DNA from: Oceanospirillales bacterium | GTDB lineage: Bacteria; Pseudomonadota; Gammaproteobacteria; Xanthomonadales; SZUA-36 | Length of the DNA: 9,765 bases | Direction of reading: 5' to 3' | Assembly: GCA_003232965.1 (NCBI GenBank) | Contig: QIKG01000187.1 | Span: 1 to 9,765, forward strand | Shown: positions 1 through 6,375 of the stretch, in pieces | Position numbering within the stretch: position 1 is the first letter of the stretch | Layout of the letters: the number at the start of each line of letters is the position of its first letter | Translations under genes and position numbers: made by a program | Notes under the pieces: model-generated | The model's database searches: none | Told to the model about the DNA's origin: nothing | What the model saw: the letters and a program-made list of their open reading frames with translations, nothing else

Positions 1-389
1 ATATAGGTTTCAATATCATGAATGGTGAGCTCGATGCCGCTTAACTGCCCGCCGTGGCCCATAAAATTGGCATAGCCAACTGCAACGGCAGCAATACCGA
101 CTAGACTGTGTAGCACGGCTACCAATTCTGGCATCTGGGTCATTTGAATACGGTGCGCGGCAAACAAACCAATGCTGGCACCAATAACCAGCGCTGCCAG
201 CAGGATGGGGTAGGTTTCAGGTTTAACAAATCCGATCACGGTTGCGACCAGAGCGATAGCCATACCGATAATACCGTACCAGTTGCCGCGTCTTGCGGTT
301 TCTTGATTGGAAAGCCCACCCAGGGCTAAAATGAAGAGGACGATCGCAATAATATACGACCCGGTAACTACGCCTTGAATACTAATCAC
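1..389 (-). CDS. pntB: NAD(P) transhydrogenase subunit beta, 5' part only
   Basis: This is the N-terminal 129 codons of the beta subunit of the proton-translocating transhydrogenase, which moves hydride between NADH and NADP+ in the inner membrane at the expense of the proton gradient; the rest lies beyond the left edge. The translation begins VISIQGVVTGSYIIAIVLF and shows hydrophobic segments near residues 8-26, 38-54, 60-78 and 92-108. The family signature MPELVAVLHSLVG is at residues 86-98, and His94 matches the conserved membrane histidine (His91 in E. coli) tied to proton transfer. The start is GTG at 389: AGGAGA sits seven bases upstream, and no ATG fits the family N-terminus. Only four bases separate it from the pntA stop, so the two are one transcription unit and probably translationally coupled. 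The NADP-binding domain III is not in view. Confidence 0.95.
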   Translation of the reverse strand, partial: MISIQGVVTGSYIIAIVLFILALGGLSNQETARRGNWYGIIGMAIALVATVIGFVKPETYPILLAALVIGASIGLFAAHRIQMTQMPELVAVLHSLVGIAAVAVGYANFMGHGGQLSGIELTIHDIETY

Positions 390-393
390 AAGC

Positions 394-1929
394 CTATCTC
401 CTGAACATTTCGAGCATGCGGCGGGTGACGGCAAAGCCGCCAAAGATATTGATACTTGCTAGTAAAACAGTACCGGTGGCAATCCACATGACCATTTCGT
501 TATCTGAACTAATTTGCAGCAGGGCGCCAATAATAATAATGCTTGATATCGCATTAGTTACACTCATTAGCGGGGTGTGCAGTGCGGCTGAGACATTCCA
601 AATAACCATGTAGCCGACAAAGCAGGCGAGTACAAAAACGGTGAAGTGGGCCATGAAATCAGCCGGTGCAACCGCACCAAGGCCCAGCAGGGCAAGGCCA
701 CCAATAACGGCACCAATAATTGGACCTGCGATCGAGAGTTTGCCTTTTTCAACTACAACTGGTGCGGCTTCCGGCTCGGCTTGCTTAGGCGGTGCTGCCG
801 ATAGTTTGGGTGCGGGTGGTGGCCAGGTCGTTTGTTTATCTTTACAGATGGTGGCACCACGAATGACTTCATCTTCCATGTCCACAATGATTTGACCGTC
901 TTTTTCCGGGGTCAATTCTGTTAGCAGGTGCCTCAGATTGCTGGCATACAACTGGCTGGATTGTGCCGCCATTCGACTGGGCAAGTCTGTGTAGCCGATT
1001 AGGGTTACGCCGTTGTGGTTTATGACTTTTCCGGCTTGGGTCAACTCACAGTTACCGCCTTGCTCGGCGGCGAGGTCGACAACGACGCTGCCGGCTTTCA
1101 TCGATTCAACCATTTCTGCAGTAATTAGCAATGGGGCAGGGCGGCCGGGAATCAATGCGGTAGTAATAATAATATCGACTTCTTTTGCCTGTTCAGCAAA
1201 CAATGCCATTTCAGCTTTAATGAATTCATCGCTCATGACCTTGGCATAACCACCATCACCGCTGCCGTCTTCATCTTCGAAGTCCAGCATCAGGAATTCA
1301 GCATTCATGCTTTCTATTTGTTCTTTTACTTCCGGGCGGGTATCAAAGGAACGCACAATTGCGCCCATGCTGTTGGCCGCACCAATCGCTGCCAGCCCGG
1401 CAACGCCGGCACCAATGACCAGCACCTTGGCCGGTGGGACTTTACCTGCGGCAGTAATTTGACCGGTAAAAAAGCGTCCGAAGTGCTGGGCTGCTTCGAC
1501 GATAGCCCGGTAGCCGGCAATATTTGCCATCGAACTGAGGGCATCCAGTTTCTGCGCCCGTGAGATTCGCGGAATACTATCCATGGCGATTGCGGTAACC
1601 CCGCGTTCGGTCAATGTTTGCAACAACTCGGCATTTTGTGCCGGCCATAGAAAGCTAATCAGTGTTTGCCCGTCTTTTAATCTTGCGGTTTCTGCTTCAT
1701 CCGGTCCCCGCACCTTCATAATAATATCAGCGCTATCCCAAACTTCATCAACAGCGGCTATTGTGCAACCGGCGGCAGCATAATCGGCATCTGCATAGTT
1801 CGCCGCTGCTCCTGCATTGGCTTCAAGGGTAACTTCAAAACCCATCTTGATAAGTTGGGCGGCCACATCGGGGGTGGTAGCTACGCGTTTTTCACCCGCA
1901 TAAATTTCCTTCGGTACACTGATTTTCAT
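394..1929 (-). CDS. pntA: NAD(P) transhydrogenase subunit alpha
   Basis: This 511-residue protein carries the NAD(H)-binding domain I and part of the membrane domain of the proton-pumping transhydrogenase; its length equals E. coli PntA (about 510). Residues 1-140 form the alanine-dehydrogenase-like N-terminal part. The loop PRISRAQKLDALSS contains Arg121, Gln126 and Asp129, matching the RQD loop that contacts NADP in domain III. The Rossmann motif VIGAGVAGLAAIGAANS begins at residue 171. Residues 370-395 are a Pro/Ala-rich linker, followed by four hydrophobic segments at about 400-420, 426-446, 456-472 and 478-498, ending in the conserved INIFGGFAVTRRML. It is the single-chain alpha type, not the split PntAA/PntAB form of alphaproteobacteria. 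The ATG at 1929 has a GGAG about eight bases upstream. It is first in the operon with pntB. Confidence 0.97.
   Translation of the reverse strand: MKISVPKEIYAGEKRVATTPDVAAQLIKMGFEVTLEANAGAAANYADADYAAAGCTIAAVDEVWDSADIIMKVRGPDEAETARLKDGQTLISFLWPAQNAELLQTLTERGVTAIAMDSIPRISRAQKLDALSSMANIAGYRAIVEAAQHFGRFFTGQITAAGKVPPAKVLVIGAGVAGLAAIGAANSMGAIVRSFDTRPEVKEQIESMNAEFLMLDFEDEDGSGDGGYAKVMSDEFIKAEMALFAEQAKEVDIIITTALIPGRPAPLLITAEMVESMKAGSVVVDLAAEQGGNCELTQAGKVINHNGVTLIGYTDLPSRMAAQSSQLYASNLRHLLTELTPEKDGQIIVDMEDEVIRGATICKDKQTTWPPPAPKLSAAPPKQAEPEAAPVVVEKGKLSIAGPIIGAVIGGLALLGLGAVAPADFMAHFTVFVLACFVGYMVIWNVSAALHTPLMSVTNAISSIIIIGALLQISSDNEMVMWIATGTVLLASINIFGGFAVTRRMLEMFRR
397..402 (-). promoter_or_regulatory. Ribosome binding site of pntB inside the end of pntA
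   Basis: On the minus strand the hexamer reads AGGAGA and lies seven bases before the GTG start at 389. It overlaps the last codons of pntA and supports the GTG over any downstream start. Confidence 0.75.
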
Positions 1930-2182
1930 AAATAACTCCGTTATTTTACCCGTATAAATACATCGATTTACTTAGACTTAAACTCTCACTTTCACCATTG
2001 TGTTAACTTGCAGCGCTCTTATAAACACTTAATCCGAACGAAAGTATACCTATAAAATGCATCAACAATATGCCTCAGGTCAAAAATAAATGAGTGGAGG
2101 TTTTAATTGAACTCAATAATGCGACAGATGATACCTCTAACGAACGAATAGAGGGTGGTGCAGGTGGAAATATAATCTAAGC
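1930..2182. other. Intergenic region upstream of pntA
   Basis: Leader region between pntA and the inverted repeat. On the minus strand a weak candidate pntA promoter is TTTAAG (1977-1982) and TATTTA (1955-1960) with 16 bases between; a better lone -10 match, TATACT, lies at 2043-2048 without a clear -35. On the plus strand TTGTGT (1998-2003) and TATAAA (2020-2025), 16 bases apart, could form a promoter reading toward the small ORF at 2094. None of these is strong. I recognise no RNA gene here. Confidence 0.3.
2094..2180 (+). CDS. Possible 28-residue small ORF, function unknown
   Basis: A GTG-initiated frame encodes 28 residues rich in Asn, Asp, Glu and Gly, with an acidic middle and the ending EGGAGGNII. 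It lies between a weak plus-strand promoter candidate (1998-2025) and the hairpin at 2183-2257, so the three could form a tiny transcription unit. Against this, the only Shine-Dalgarno-like bases (AGG near 2077) are far from the GTG, and a cleaner site (GGAGG at 2096-2100, six bases from TTG at 2107) would instead start a 14-codon frame ending at 2151. No family is recognised. It may well be chance. Confidence 0.12.
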   Translation: MEVLIELNNATDDTSNERIEGGAGGNII

Positions 2183-2257
2183 GGTAGGGTGGGCATTTAT
2201 GCCCACGCGTAGGGGTGATTTGATTGCTAACGCGTGGGCATAAATGCCCACCCTACC
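2183..2257. repeat. REP-type inverted pair (BIME-like), 28-bp perfect arms
   Basis: The left arm (2183-2210) and right arm (2230-2257) are exact reverse complements over 28 bases and are separated by 19 bases. Each arm is itself a small palindrome: GGGCAT-TT-ATGCCC in the left arm. The tetranucleotide GTAG directly precedes the left stem and CTAC closes the right one. These are hallmarks of repetitive extragenic palindromes, whose GTAG foot is recognised by REP-associated Y1 transposases (RAYT, TnpA-REP) in other gammaproteobacteria. The pair sits 40 bases past the dolP stop codon, a typical place for such elements, where the folded RNA can protect the 3' end of a message or reduce read-through into pntA. 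No T-run follows it. No RAYT gene is in the window. Confidence 0.8.
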
Positions 2258-2296
2258 TCAGATACGATGTAATGTAAGCGTTTAACTTTGTTGTTC

Positions 2297-2851
2297 TTAC
2301 TCAACATACTCAAATAGTTTCACAACTTTTTTCACCCCGTTGATATTACTGGCAACTTCGGCAACTGCAGTGCCTTCTTTGCGGGTAACAATCCCCATTA
2401 AGTAACTTGTACCTTGGCTTGTAGTGACATTAATTCGCGCAGAGTCTACCCCCTCAATCGGGTTTTGATTTAACAGGCTGGTATTAATTTTACTGGTCAG
2501 GTAAGAGTCATTCACGCGGGTTTTATTGGTGGCTTTAGGGCCCACCACTAATTCGTTGTACACATATTTAACACCTTTGATTTGGTAGGCGATTTTTTCT
2601 GCACGGGTTTTTTTATCCATGCTACTAACTTCACCGGCTAATAATAGACGAGCGTTGTGGGATACGGCGATAATGCGGTCGTTGCTATCCATAAGCGCCG
2701 AGTTATCGATATAATTTTGTGCTCCAATCTCAATGCTGGTGTCATCAATAGCGGCTCCGGTGCTCCGGCGTTTATCCGTCGGGGTAGCGCAGGCAGTAAT
2801 CAATACCAGAATTAATAAGATTGATAGACTTGGGAATAATTTTATTGGCAT
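2297..2851 (-). CDS. dolP: Outer-membrane lipoprotein with two BON domains (DolP/YraP)
   Basis: The 184-residue product begins with a lipoprotein signal peptide ending in the lipobox ITAC, with lipidated Cys21. Residue 22 is Ala, not the inner-membrane retention Asp, so outer-membrane sorting is expected. Two BON domains follow, at about 35-104 and 112-182; each has the usual hydrophobic strand then Gly pattern (LLLAGEVSS and SYLMGIVTR) and ends in a GVKxV motif (GVKYVYNELVV and GVKKVVKLFEYV). E. coli DolP (191 residues) binds anionic phospholipid, localises to division sites and supports envelope integrity and BAM function. The gene starts 12 bases after the yraN stop, with GAGG eight bases before the ATG, and is last in the lpoA-yraN-dolP operon. 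The usual diaA gene between yraN and dolP is missing. Confidence 0.9.
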   Translation of the reverse strand: MPIKLFPSLSILLILVLITACATPTDKRRSTGAAIDDTSIEIGAQNYIDNSALMDSNDRIIAVSHNARLLLAGEVSSMDKKTRAEKIAYQIKGVKYVYNELVVGPKATNKTRVNDSYLTSKINTSLLNQNPIEGVDSARINVTTSQGTSYLMGIVTRKEGTAVAEVASNINGVKKVVKLFEYVE

Positions 2852-2863
2852 ACGGGTGTCCTC

Positions 2864-3235
2864 TCAGCTTAGGTCAAATGCGTTTTCGATCCAGTTGTAT
2901 TCTGTTGCATTGGTATTATTGCTACTCTCAATAGCAATGACATCGAATCGGCAGGGTAGTTCGGCTAACGCGGGATTAGCTTGTAGAAAAAATTCGGCGG
3001 CGAAGATTAGGCGTTGTTGTTTTGTAATGGTTACGCTCTCGGCCGCTGAGCCAAAATGCGTATTTTTACGATAACGCACCTCGACAAAAACCAGACTGTC
3101 ACCATCTCGCATAATCAGGTCAATTTCACCTCCGCGGCAATTAAAATTACGCTGCAGAGTGGTTAATCCCCGTTGCTGTAGCCAGTTCTCGGCCTGTAAT
3201 TCCCACTCATCACCTATTTTTCTTGGGTTTTTCAG
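2864..3235 (-). CDS. yraN: YraN family (UPF0102) endonuclease-like protein, CTG start
   Basis: Translation from CTG at 3235 gives 123 residues, the usual size of the UPF0102/YraN family. It shows the conserved N-terminus WLQQRGLTTLQRNFNCRGGE, then E37-I-D39-L and FVEVRYR (E52, R54), the remnant of the PD-(D/E)XK nuclease core, followed by KQQRLIFAAEFFL. The family is nuclease-like but its cellular role is poorly defined. There is no ATG, GTG or TTG in frame between the upstream stop codon (3323-3325) and the internal ATG at 3112, and starting at that ATG would remove the GEIDLI motif. The CTG overlaps the lpoA stop as CTGA, with GGAG ten bases upstream, which suggests re-initiation by ribosomes finishing lpoA. 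ATA at 3217 or a sequence error are alternatives. The gene identity is firm; the exact start is inferred. Confidence 0.85.
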   Translation of the reverse strand: MKNPRKIGDEWELQAENWLQQRGLTTLQRNFNCRGGEIDLIMRDGDSLVFVEVRYRKNTHFGSAAESVTITKQQRLIFAAEFFLQANPALAELPCRFDVIAIESSNNTNATEYNWIENAFDLS

Positions 3236-5211
3236 TGTTGTCTCACTCCGCGGGTACCAACCAAGGGTTTTAAGTAGCCATTTTTGAAATAACCCCAGAT
3301 GGGTTCGCGCTGCAGTCGGCCATCATCCAGAACAGACAACTCGCCACTCAGCCCGGAAAATTTCATTTGTGGGTTGGCAATCAGCATTGGCAACCAGGGC
3401 AGAATAGTCCAGCTATCGGCGCCCATAGCAGTAAAGCGATCTAATTTTCCTGTGCCGGGGTAGGGTGTTTCTTCCGAATTTCGATTGCTGGCTGCATGCG
3501 CACGCTTTAAGGCAATGCGATTACTGCTGATGCGAATGCCATCAAGATCTCTATCAGCACCCCGGTCGGGGATGCCGGAATAAATCGTAGCGGTTGCAAT
3601 CACGGGCAGGTAACCGGCATCAAGAAATTTTAATTGAGGTTTTATCAAGCGACCCTGGCGTGGGTTTGCGACTAGGAAAATCGCATCCAGGTCACCGCGC
3701 ACACTCGCCTCAAAGCCCAGTTCGCCACCAAGAATCTGTTTAAGCTCCTTACCCCGTTGCTGGCTTTGGCTGACACCCAGAATTTGCTTGAGGCGGGCGC
3801 TGTGGTCAACATCCTTTTCAGCATAGCGCATGCTCGCGATTATTTGTCCGCCCGCATTGGCATACTCCTGCATAAATGCATCCACCAGGCGGTTGCCCAG
3901 ATGGGTGTCAGGCGCAATGATAAGCATTTTTCGAGCACCCATGCTGCTTGCAAGACGCGCTGCGGAACGCGCTTCATCTTCGGGTAATAGCGGAAAAAAG
4001 ACCGCGTTTAGATTTCTCTGCAGTCTGCTTTCATCAAGTAGCACGACAGTGGCTGCTGCTGGAGTTTCAGTTGGTAGGGGAGTGCTAGTTTGCGCTTCGG
4101 CTCGCGGTAGGTTGAGTGCCAACAAGGGAAAGTCAGAAGGGGTAGCGCGGATAAGCTGACTAACATTACTACGACTCAGGGGGCCGATGATTTGGTCGCT
4201 ACTTTCGGTAATAGTACTGAGAGCCTGATTGAAATCTGCGTCAGTTGTCGAAATAAACCGCAGTTCGCTGCGTTGTTTTTGCGGGCTGTTAAGGTAGCTG
4301 CTCATCAGGCCGTCACGAATCGCGGCTGCCATTGCTGCCATCCGTCCGCTTTGCGGCAGCAAGACACTAATTCGTGCGGGCACGGATAAACTGGCATTAA
4401 ATTGGCTTGTCAGGCTATAAGCTTGTGCTTCATCCAAGCGATGAAAAGGGTGAGCACTGCGCCAATCGGCAATAGCAGCCTTGTGTGTGTCTTCATCGGG
4501 AAATTGGCCACGGGCAATCAGGGCTAAATTGATCCAGCCGGGGATTTCACCCCGCGCACTCAATGAGCGATCCTTGAGTGTGGCGGCAGATATCGGGTCA
4601 AGTAGGTGCAGCAGGGCCAGCGCATCGCTGTCACTCATGAAAGTATCTTCTGCGCGTAATTTAAACGCTTCCCATGCCTGCAGTTCTGGGGATTGCTGCA
4701 GTAAGCGGACTTGATCTAGCAGTAGTTGCGCTCTTTTTTGTAAGTCGGGATTGCTACTGCTGATACCAGCCAGAATAGTTTCTGCCTGCGCTACTTTGCC
4801 TTGCTTGAGTAAAAGCTCGCCTTTAACTGTGCTGTAGAGCGCCAAGTAGCGCCGCCCTAGCTGCTGTGGGTCTACCTGGCTAAGCAGGATTTCTGCCTGG
4901 TCAGTTTGCGTATTTAGTAGACGGGCATCGGCTGCACGCAATAGGAAATAACTCCGTTCGCTGTTGTTCGCCGATAGTGCCAGTTGTTGCCATTGATCGG
5001 CGGCAGTAGAGTAGTTTCCAGACTGGAAAGCTTGATTGGCCTGGCTGTCTCGCGGATCAGCCTGCTGTTTGACCATCGGTGCGCCACAGGCGCTAAGTAA
5101 AACCAGAGAAAATAATAAGCAAAGTACCCGCCAGCGGGACAAATGTCTGCCGGAAATTTCGTAATTATTAGAAATTCCTGTAAAAGGGGGCTTATGTGTG
5201 CTTTGTTCCAT
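3232..5211 (-). CDS. lpoA: Penicillin-binding protein activator LpoA
   Basis: From ATG at 5211 the product has 659 residues. LpoA is an outer-membrane lipoprotein that reaches through the periplasm to stimulate the transpeptidase of PBP1a during peptidoglycan synthesis. The signal peptide ends in the lipobox LSAC with Cys42. Residues about 52-255 are helical and TPR-like, rich in Gln, Leu and Ala. Residues about 280-645 form a periplasmic-binding-protein-like fold, with ISVLLPQSGRMAAMAAAIRDGL near 281, IIGPLSRSNV near 341, AIFLVANPRQGRLIKPQLKF near 510, and the late RFTAMGADSW and GLSGELSVLDDGRL. A Pro/Thr-rich stretch near 370-390 looks like a surface loop. A TTG at 5235 would add eight residues; ATG is preferred because the signal peptide already has a long n-region and GCGGAAAAAAG precedes it. 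It is first in the operon and diverges from rsmI. Confidence 0.92.
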   Translation of the reverse strand: MEQSTHKPPFTGISNNYEISGRHLSRWRVLCLLFSLVLLSACGAPMVKQQADPRDSQANQAFQSGNYSTAADQWQQLALSANNSERSYFLLRAADARLLNTQTDQAEILLSQVDPQQLGRRYLALYSTVKGELLLKQGKVAQAETILAGISSSNPDLQKRAQLLLDQVRLLQQSPELQAWEAFKLRAEDTFMSDSDALALLHLLDPISAATLKDRSLSARGEIPGWINLALIARGQFPDEDTHKAAIADWRSAHPFHRLDEAQAYSLTSQFNASLSVPARISVLLPQSGRMAAMAAAIRDGLMSSYLNSPQKQRSELRFISTTDADFNQALSTITESSDQIIGPLSRSNVSQLIRATPSDFPLLALNLPRAEAQTSTPLPTETPAAATVVLLDESRLQRNLNAVFFPLLPEDEARSAARLASSMGARKMLIIAPDTHLGNRLVDAFMQEYANAGGQIIASMRYAEKDVDHSARLKQILGVSQSQQRGKELKQILGGELGFEASVRGDLDAIFLVANPRQGRLIKPQLKFLDAGYLPVIATATIYSGIPDRGADRDLDGIRISSNRIALKRAHAASNRNSEETPYPGTGKLDRFTAMGADSWTILPWLPMLIANPQMKFSGLSGELSVLDDGRLQREPIWGYFKNGYLKPLVGTRGVRQH

Positions 5212-5219
5212 CTTTTTTC

Positions 5220-5240
5220 CGCAACTACTTCGCAACTACT
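5220..5240. repeat. Short tandem direct repeat in the lpoA leader
   Basis: CGCAACTACT occurs at 5220-5229 and again at 5231-5240, giving an 11-base period over almost two copies. It lies immediately upstream of the lpoA ATG, in the lpoA-rsmI divergent region, and the alternative TTG start of lpoA falls inside it. It could be a slippage duplication or a paired protein site; nothing in the sequence decides this. Confidence 0.5.
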
Positions 5241-5302
5241 CAGGCTGAAATGATACCCTATTGTGTCAGCTTAATTGCGTACAAATTCAGGCAAACTTGG
5301 GA

Positions 5303-6187
5303 ATGCGTGTGGAAATAGACAATAAAACCAAAAGTGAAGATAACAATAAGTCAGCGCAGACTGCCTCTGGGATGCTTTGGGTAGTCGCTACCCCGATTGG
5401 AAACCTCGGGGATATCAGCCAGCGGGCAATTGAGATTTTGCGACAGGTAGACCTGGTTGCGGCTGAAGACACCCGCCATTCCCGGCGGTTATTCGATGCT
5501 TATCAAATTGATACCAAGCTGGTGGCCTACCATGACCATAACGAGCGCAAGCAAGCCGTGCGTTTGCTGGAGCAGTTACAGGCGGGCAAGCAGATAGCGC
5601 TTATTTCAGATGCTGGCACTCCGCTCATATCCGACCCCGGCTATCATTTGCTGAAACTCGCATCCGCTGCCGGAATTGATTGCCGTCCAGTACCCGGCGC
5701 CAGCGCGGTAATTGCCGCACTGAGCGTTTCCGGCCTGCCGTGCGAACGCTTTAGTTTTGCCGGTTTTTTGCCGCCCAAAACAGCAGCGCGCAAAAACAGC
5801 TTTGAGCAATGCATTCATAACAAACAAACCATGATTTTTTACGAATCCTCACACCGTATTCAAGCTTGCCTAAAGGATTTATTGGAAGTTTTAGGCAATG
5901 AGCGCGAGCTGGTGATTTGCCGGGAATTAACCAAAACATTCGAAACCACCCTGCGCGGAACTGCTGAAGAATTACTGGAAATTGTAAGCACAGACCCCAA
6001 TCAACGCAAAGGGGAGTTTGTTTTACTACTGGGCCCGGACAAAAATCAACCCGAAGGGCTAGCAGTATCAAGCGCAACCCAGGAATTATTCCAGCTGCTC
6101 TGTGAAGAACTACCCGCCAGCAGGGCGGCAAAATTAGCAGCAAAAATCAGTGGCGAATCCCGGCAAGCAATTTTCGCCCTGAAATAA
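5303..6187 (+). CDS. rsmI: 16S rRNA (cytidine1402-2'-O)-methyltransferase RsmI
   Basis: RsmI uses S-adenosylmethionine to 2'-O-methylate C1402 in the decoding centre of 16S rRNA, acting with RsmH (N4 methylation) at the same base. The protein of 294 residues has the tetrapyrrole-methylase fold and family motifs in order: VVATPIGNLGDISQRA (from residue 27), AAEDTR (53-58), SDAGTPLISDPGYHL (102-116), VPGASAVIAALSVSGLP (130-146), FLPPK, FYESSHR (179-185), RELTK (207-211) and KGEFVLLL (236 on). The tail ending in SGESRQAIFALK matches the C-terminal helical part. E. coli RsmI has 286 residues. A frame from TTG at 5261 would add 14 residues unlike the family, so ATG at 5303 is chosen, though its ribosome site is poor; GTG at 5309 with GGGA four bases upstream is possible. 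It diverges from lpoA, as in other gammaproteobacteria. Confidence 0.95.
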   Translation: MRVEIDNKTKSEDNNKSAQTASGMLWVVATPIGNLGDISQRAIEILRQVDLVAAEDTRHSRRLFDAYQIDTKLVAYHDHNERKQAVRLLEQLQAGKQIALISDAGTPLISDPGYHLLKLASAAGIDCRPVPGASAVIAALSVSGLPCERFSFAGFLPPKTAARKNSFEQCIHNKQTMIFYESSHRIQACLKDLLEVLGNERELVICRELTKTFETTLRGTAEELLEIVSTDPNQRKGEFVLLLGPDKNQPEGLAVSSATQELFQLLCEELPASRAAKLAAKISGESRQAIFALK

Positions 6188-6189
6188 TC

Positions 6190-6217
6190 AGCGACGCTAG
6201 CTTCAGCTACCGTCGCT
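6190..6217 (+). terminator. Hairpin just after rsmI, possible terminator
   Basis: The sequence AGCGACGCTAGC, loop TTCA, GCTACCGTCGCT can form a 12-pair stem with one mismatch, starting two bases after the rsmI stop. It lacks a clear T-run, so it may be a weak terminator or an RNA-protecting structure rather than a standard intrinsic terminator. Confidence 0.45.
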
Positions 6218-6285
6218 ATCGTTAGAGCTTCGTTGTAGTGATGTTGACTGATGAGTTGAAACTAAACACAATTTCAATTAGGCTC

Positions 6286-6303
6286 GTGGGTGGGAAATGC
6301 CCA
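6286..6303. repeat. Possible decayed REP half-element
   Basis: GTGGGTGGGAAATGCCCA resembles one arm of the REP pair at 2183-2257: the core GTGGG, AAATGCCCA is shared, with the three bases CAT missing. It sits in the gap between rsmI and the next gene. The match is short and could be chance. Confidence 0.2.
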
Positions 6304-6375
6304 GTCTTGCATATATTAAGTTTGCAATAATTCAAGGCTGGTAATAATTATATAAACAAACAGGTAGGGTCTCTC

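Noticed and set aside
144..329. Open frame on the plus strand across the pntB 5' region
   Set aside because: It lies antisense to conserved PntB sequence and has no family-like composition or ribosome site; shadow frame.
641..1563. Several plus-strand frames of 78-84 codons opposite pntA
   Set aside because: All are antisense to strongly conserved PntA domains; their length follows from the codon bias of the real gene.
2183..2257. CRISPR or insertion-sequence end
   Set aside because: Only two arms in inverted orientation, no spacer series, no transposase and no flanking target duplication seen; REP pair explains it better.
2183..2257. Standard intrinsic terminator
   Set aside because: The stem is long and GC-rich but no T-run follows on either strand.
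2733..3074. 113-codon plus-strand frame opposite dolP and yraN
   Set aside because: Both strands cannot be constrained here; the minus-strand products carry clear BON and YraN motifs.
5751..6143. 130-codon minus-strand frame opposite rsmI
   Set aside because: Shadow of RsmI, whose catalytic-family motifs lie in the plus frame.
6188..6375. RNase P RNA gene, which follows rsmI in some gammaproteobacteria
   Set aside because: The gap is only 188 bases and lacks recognisable RNase P core sequence.
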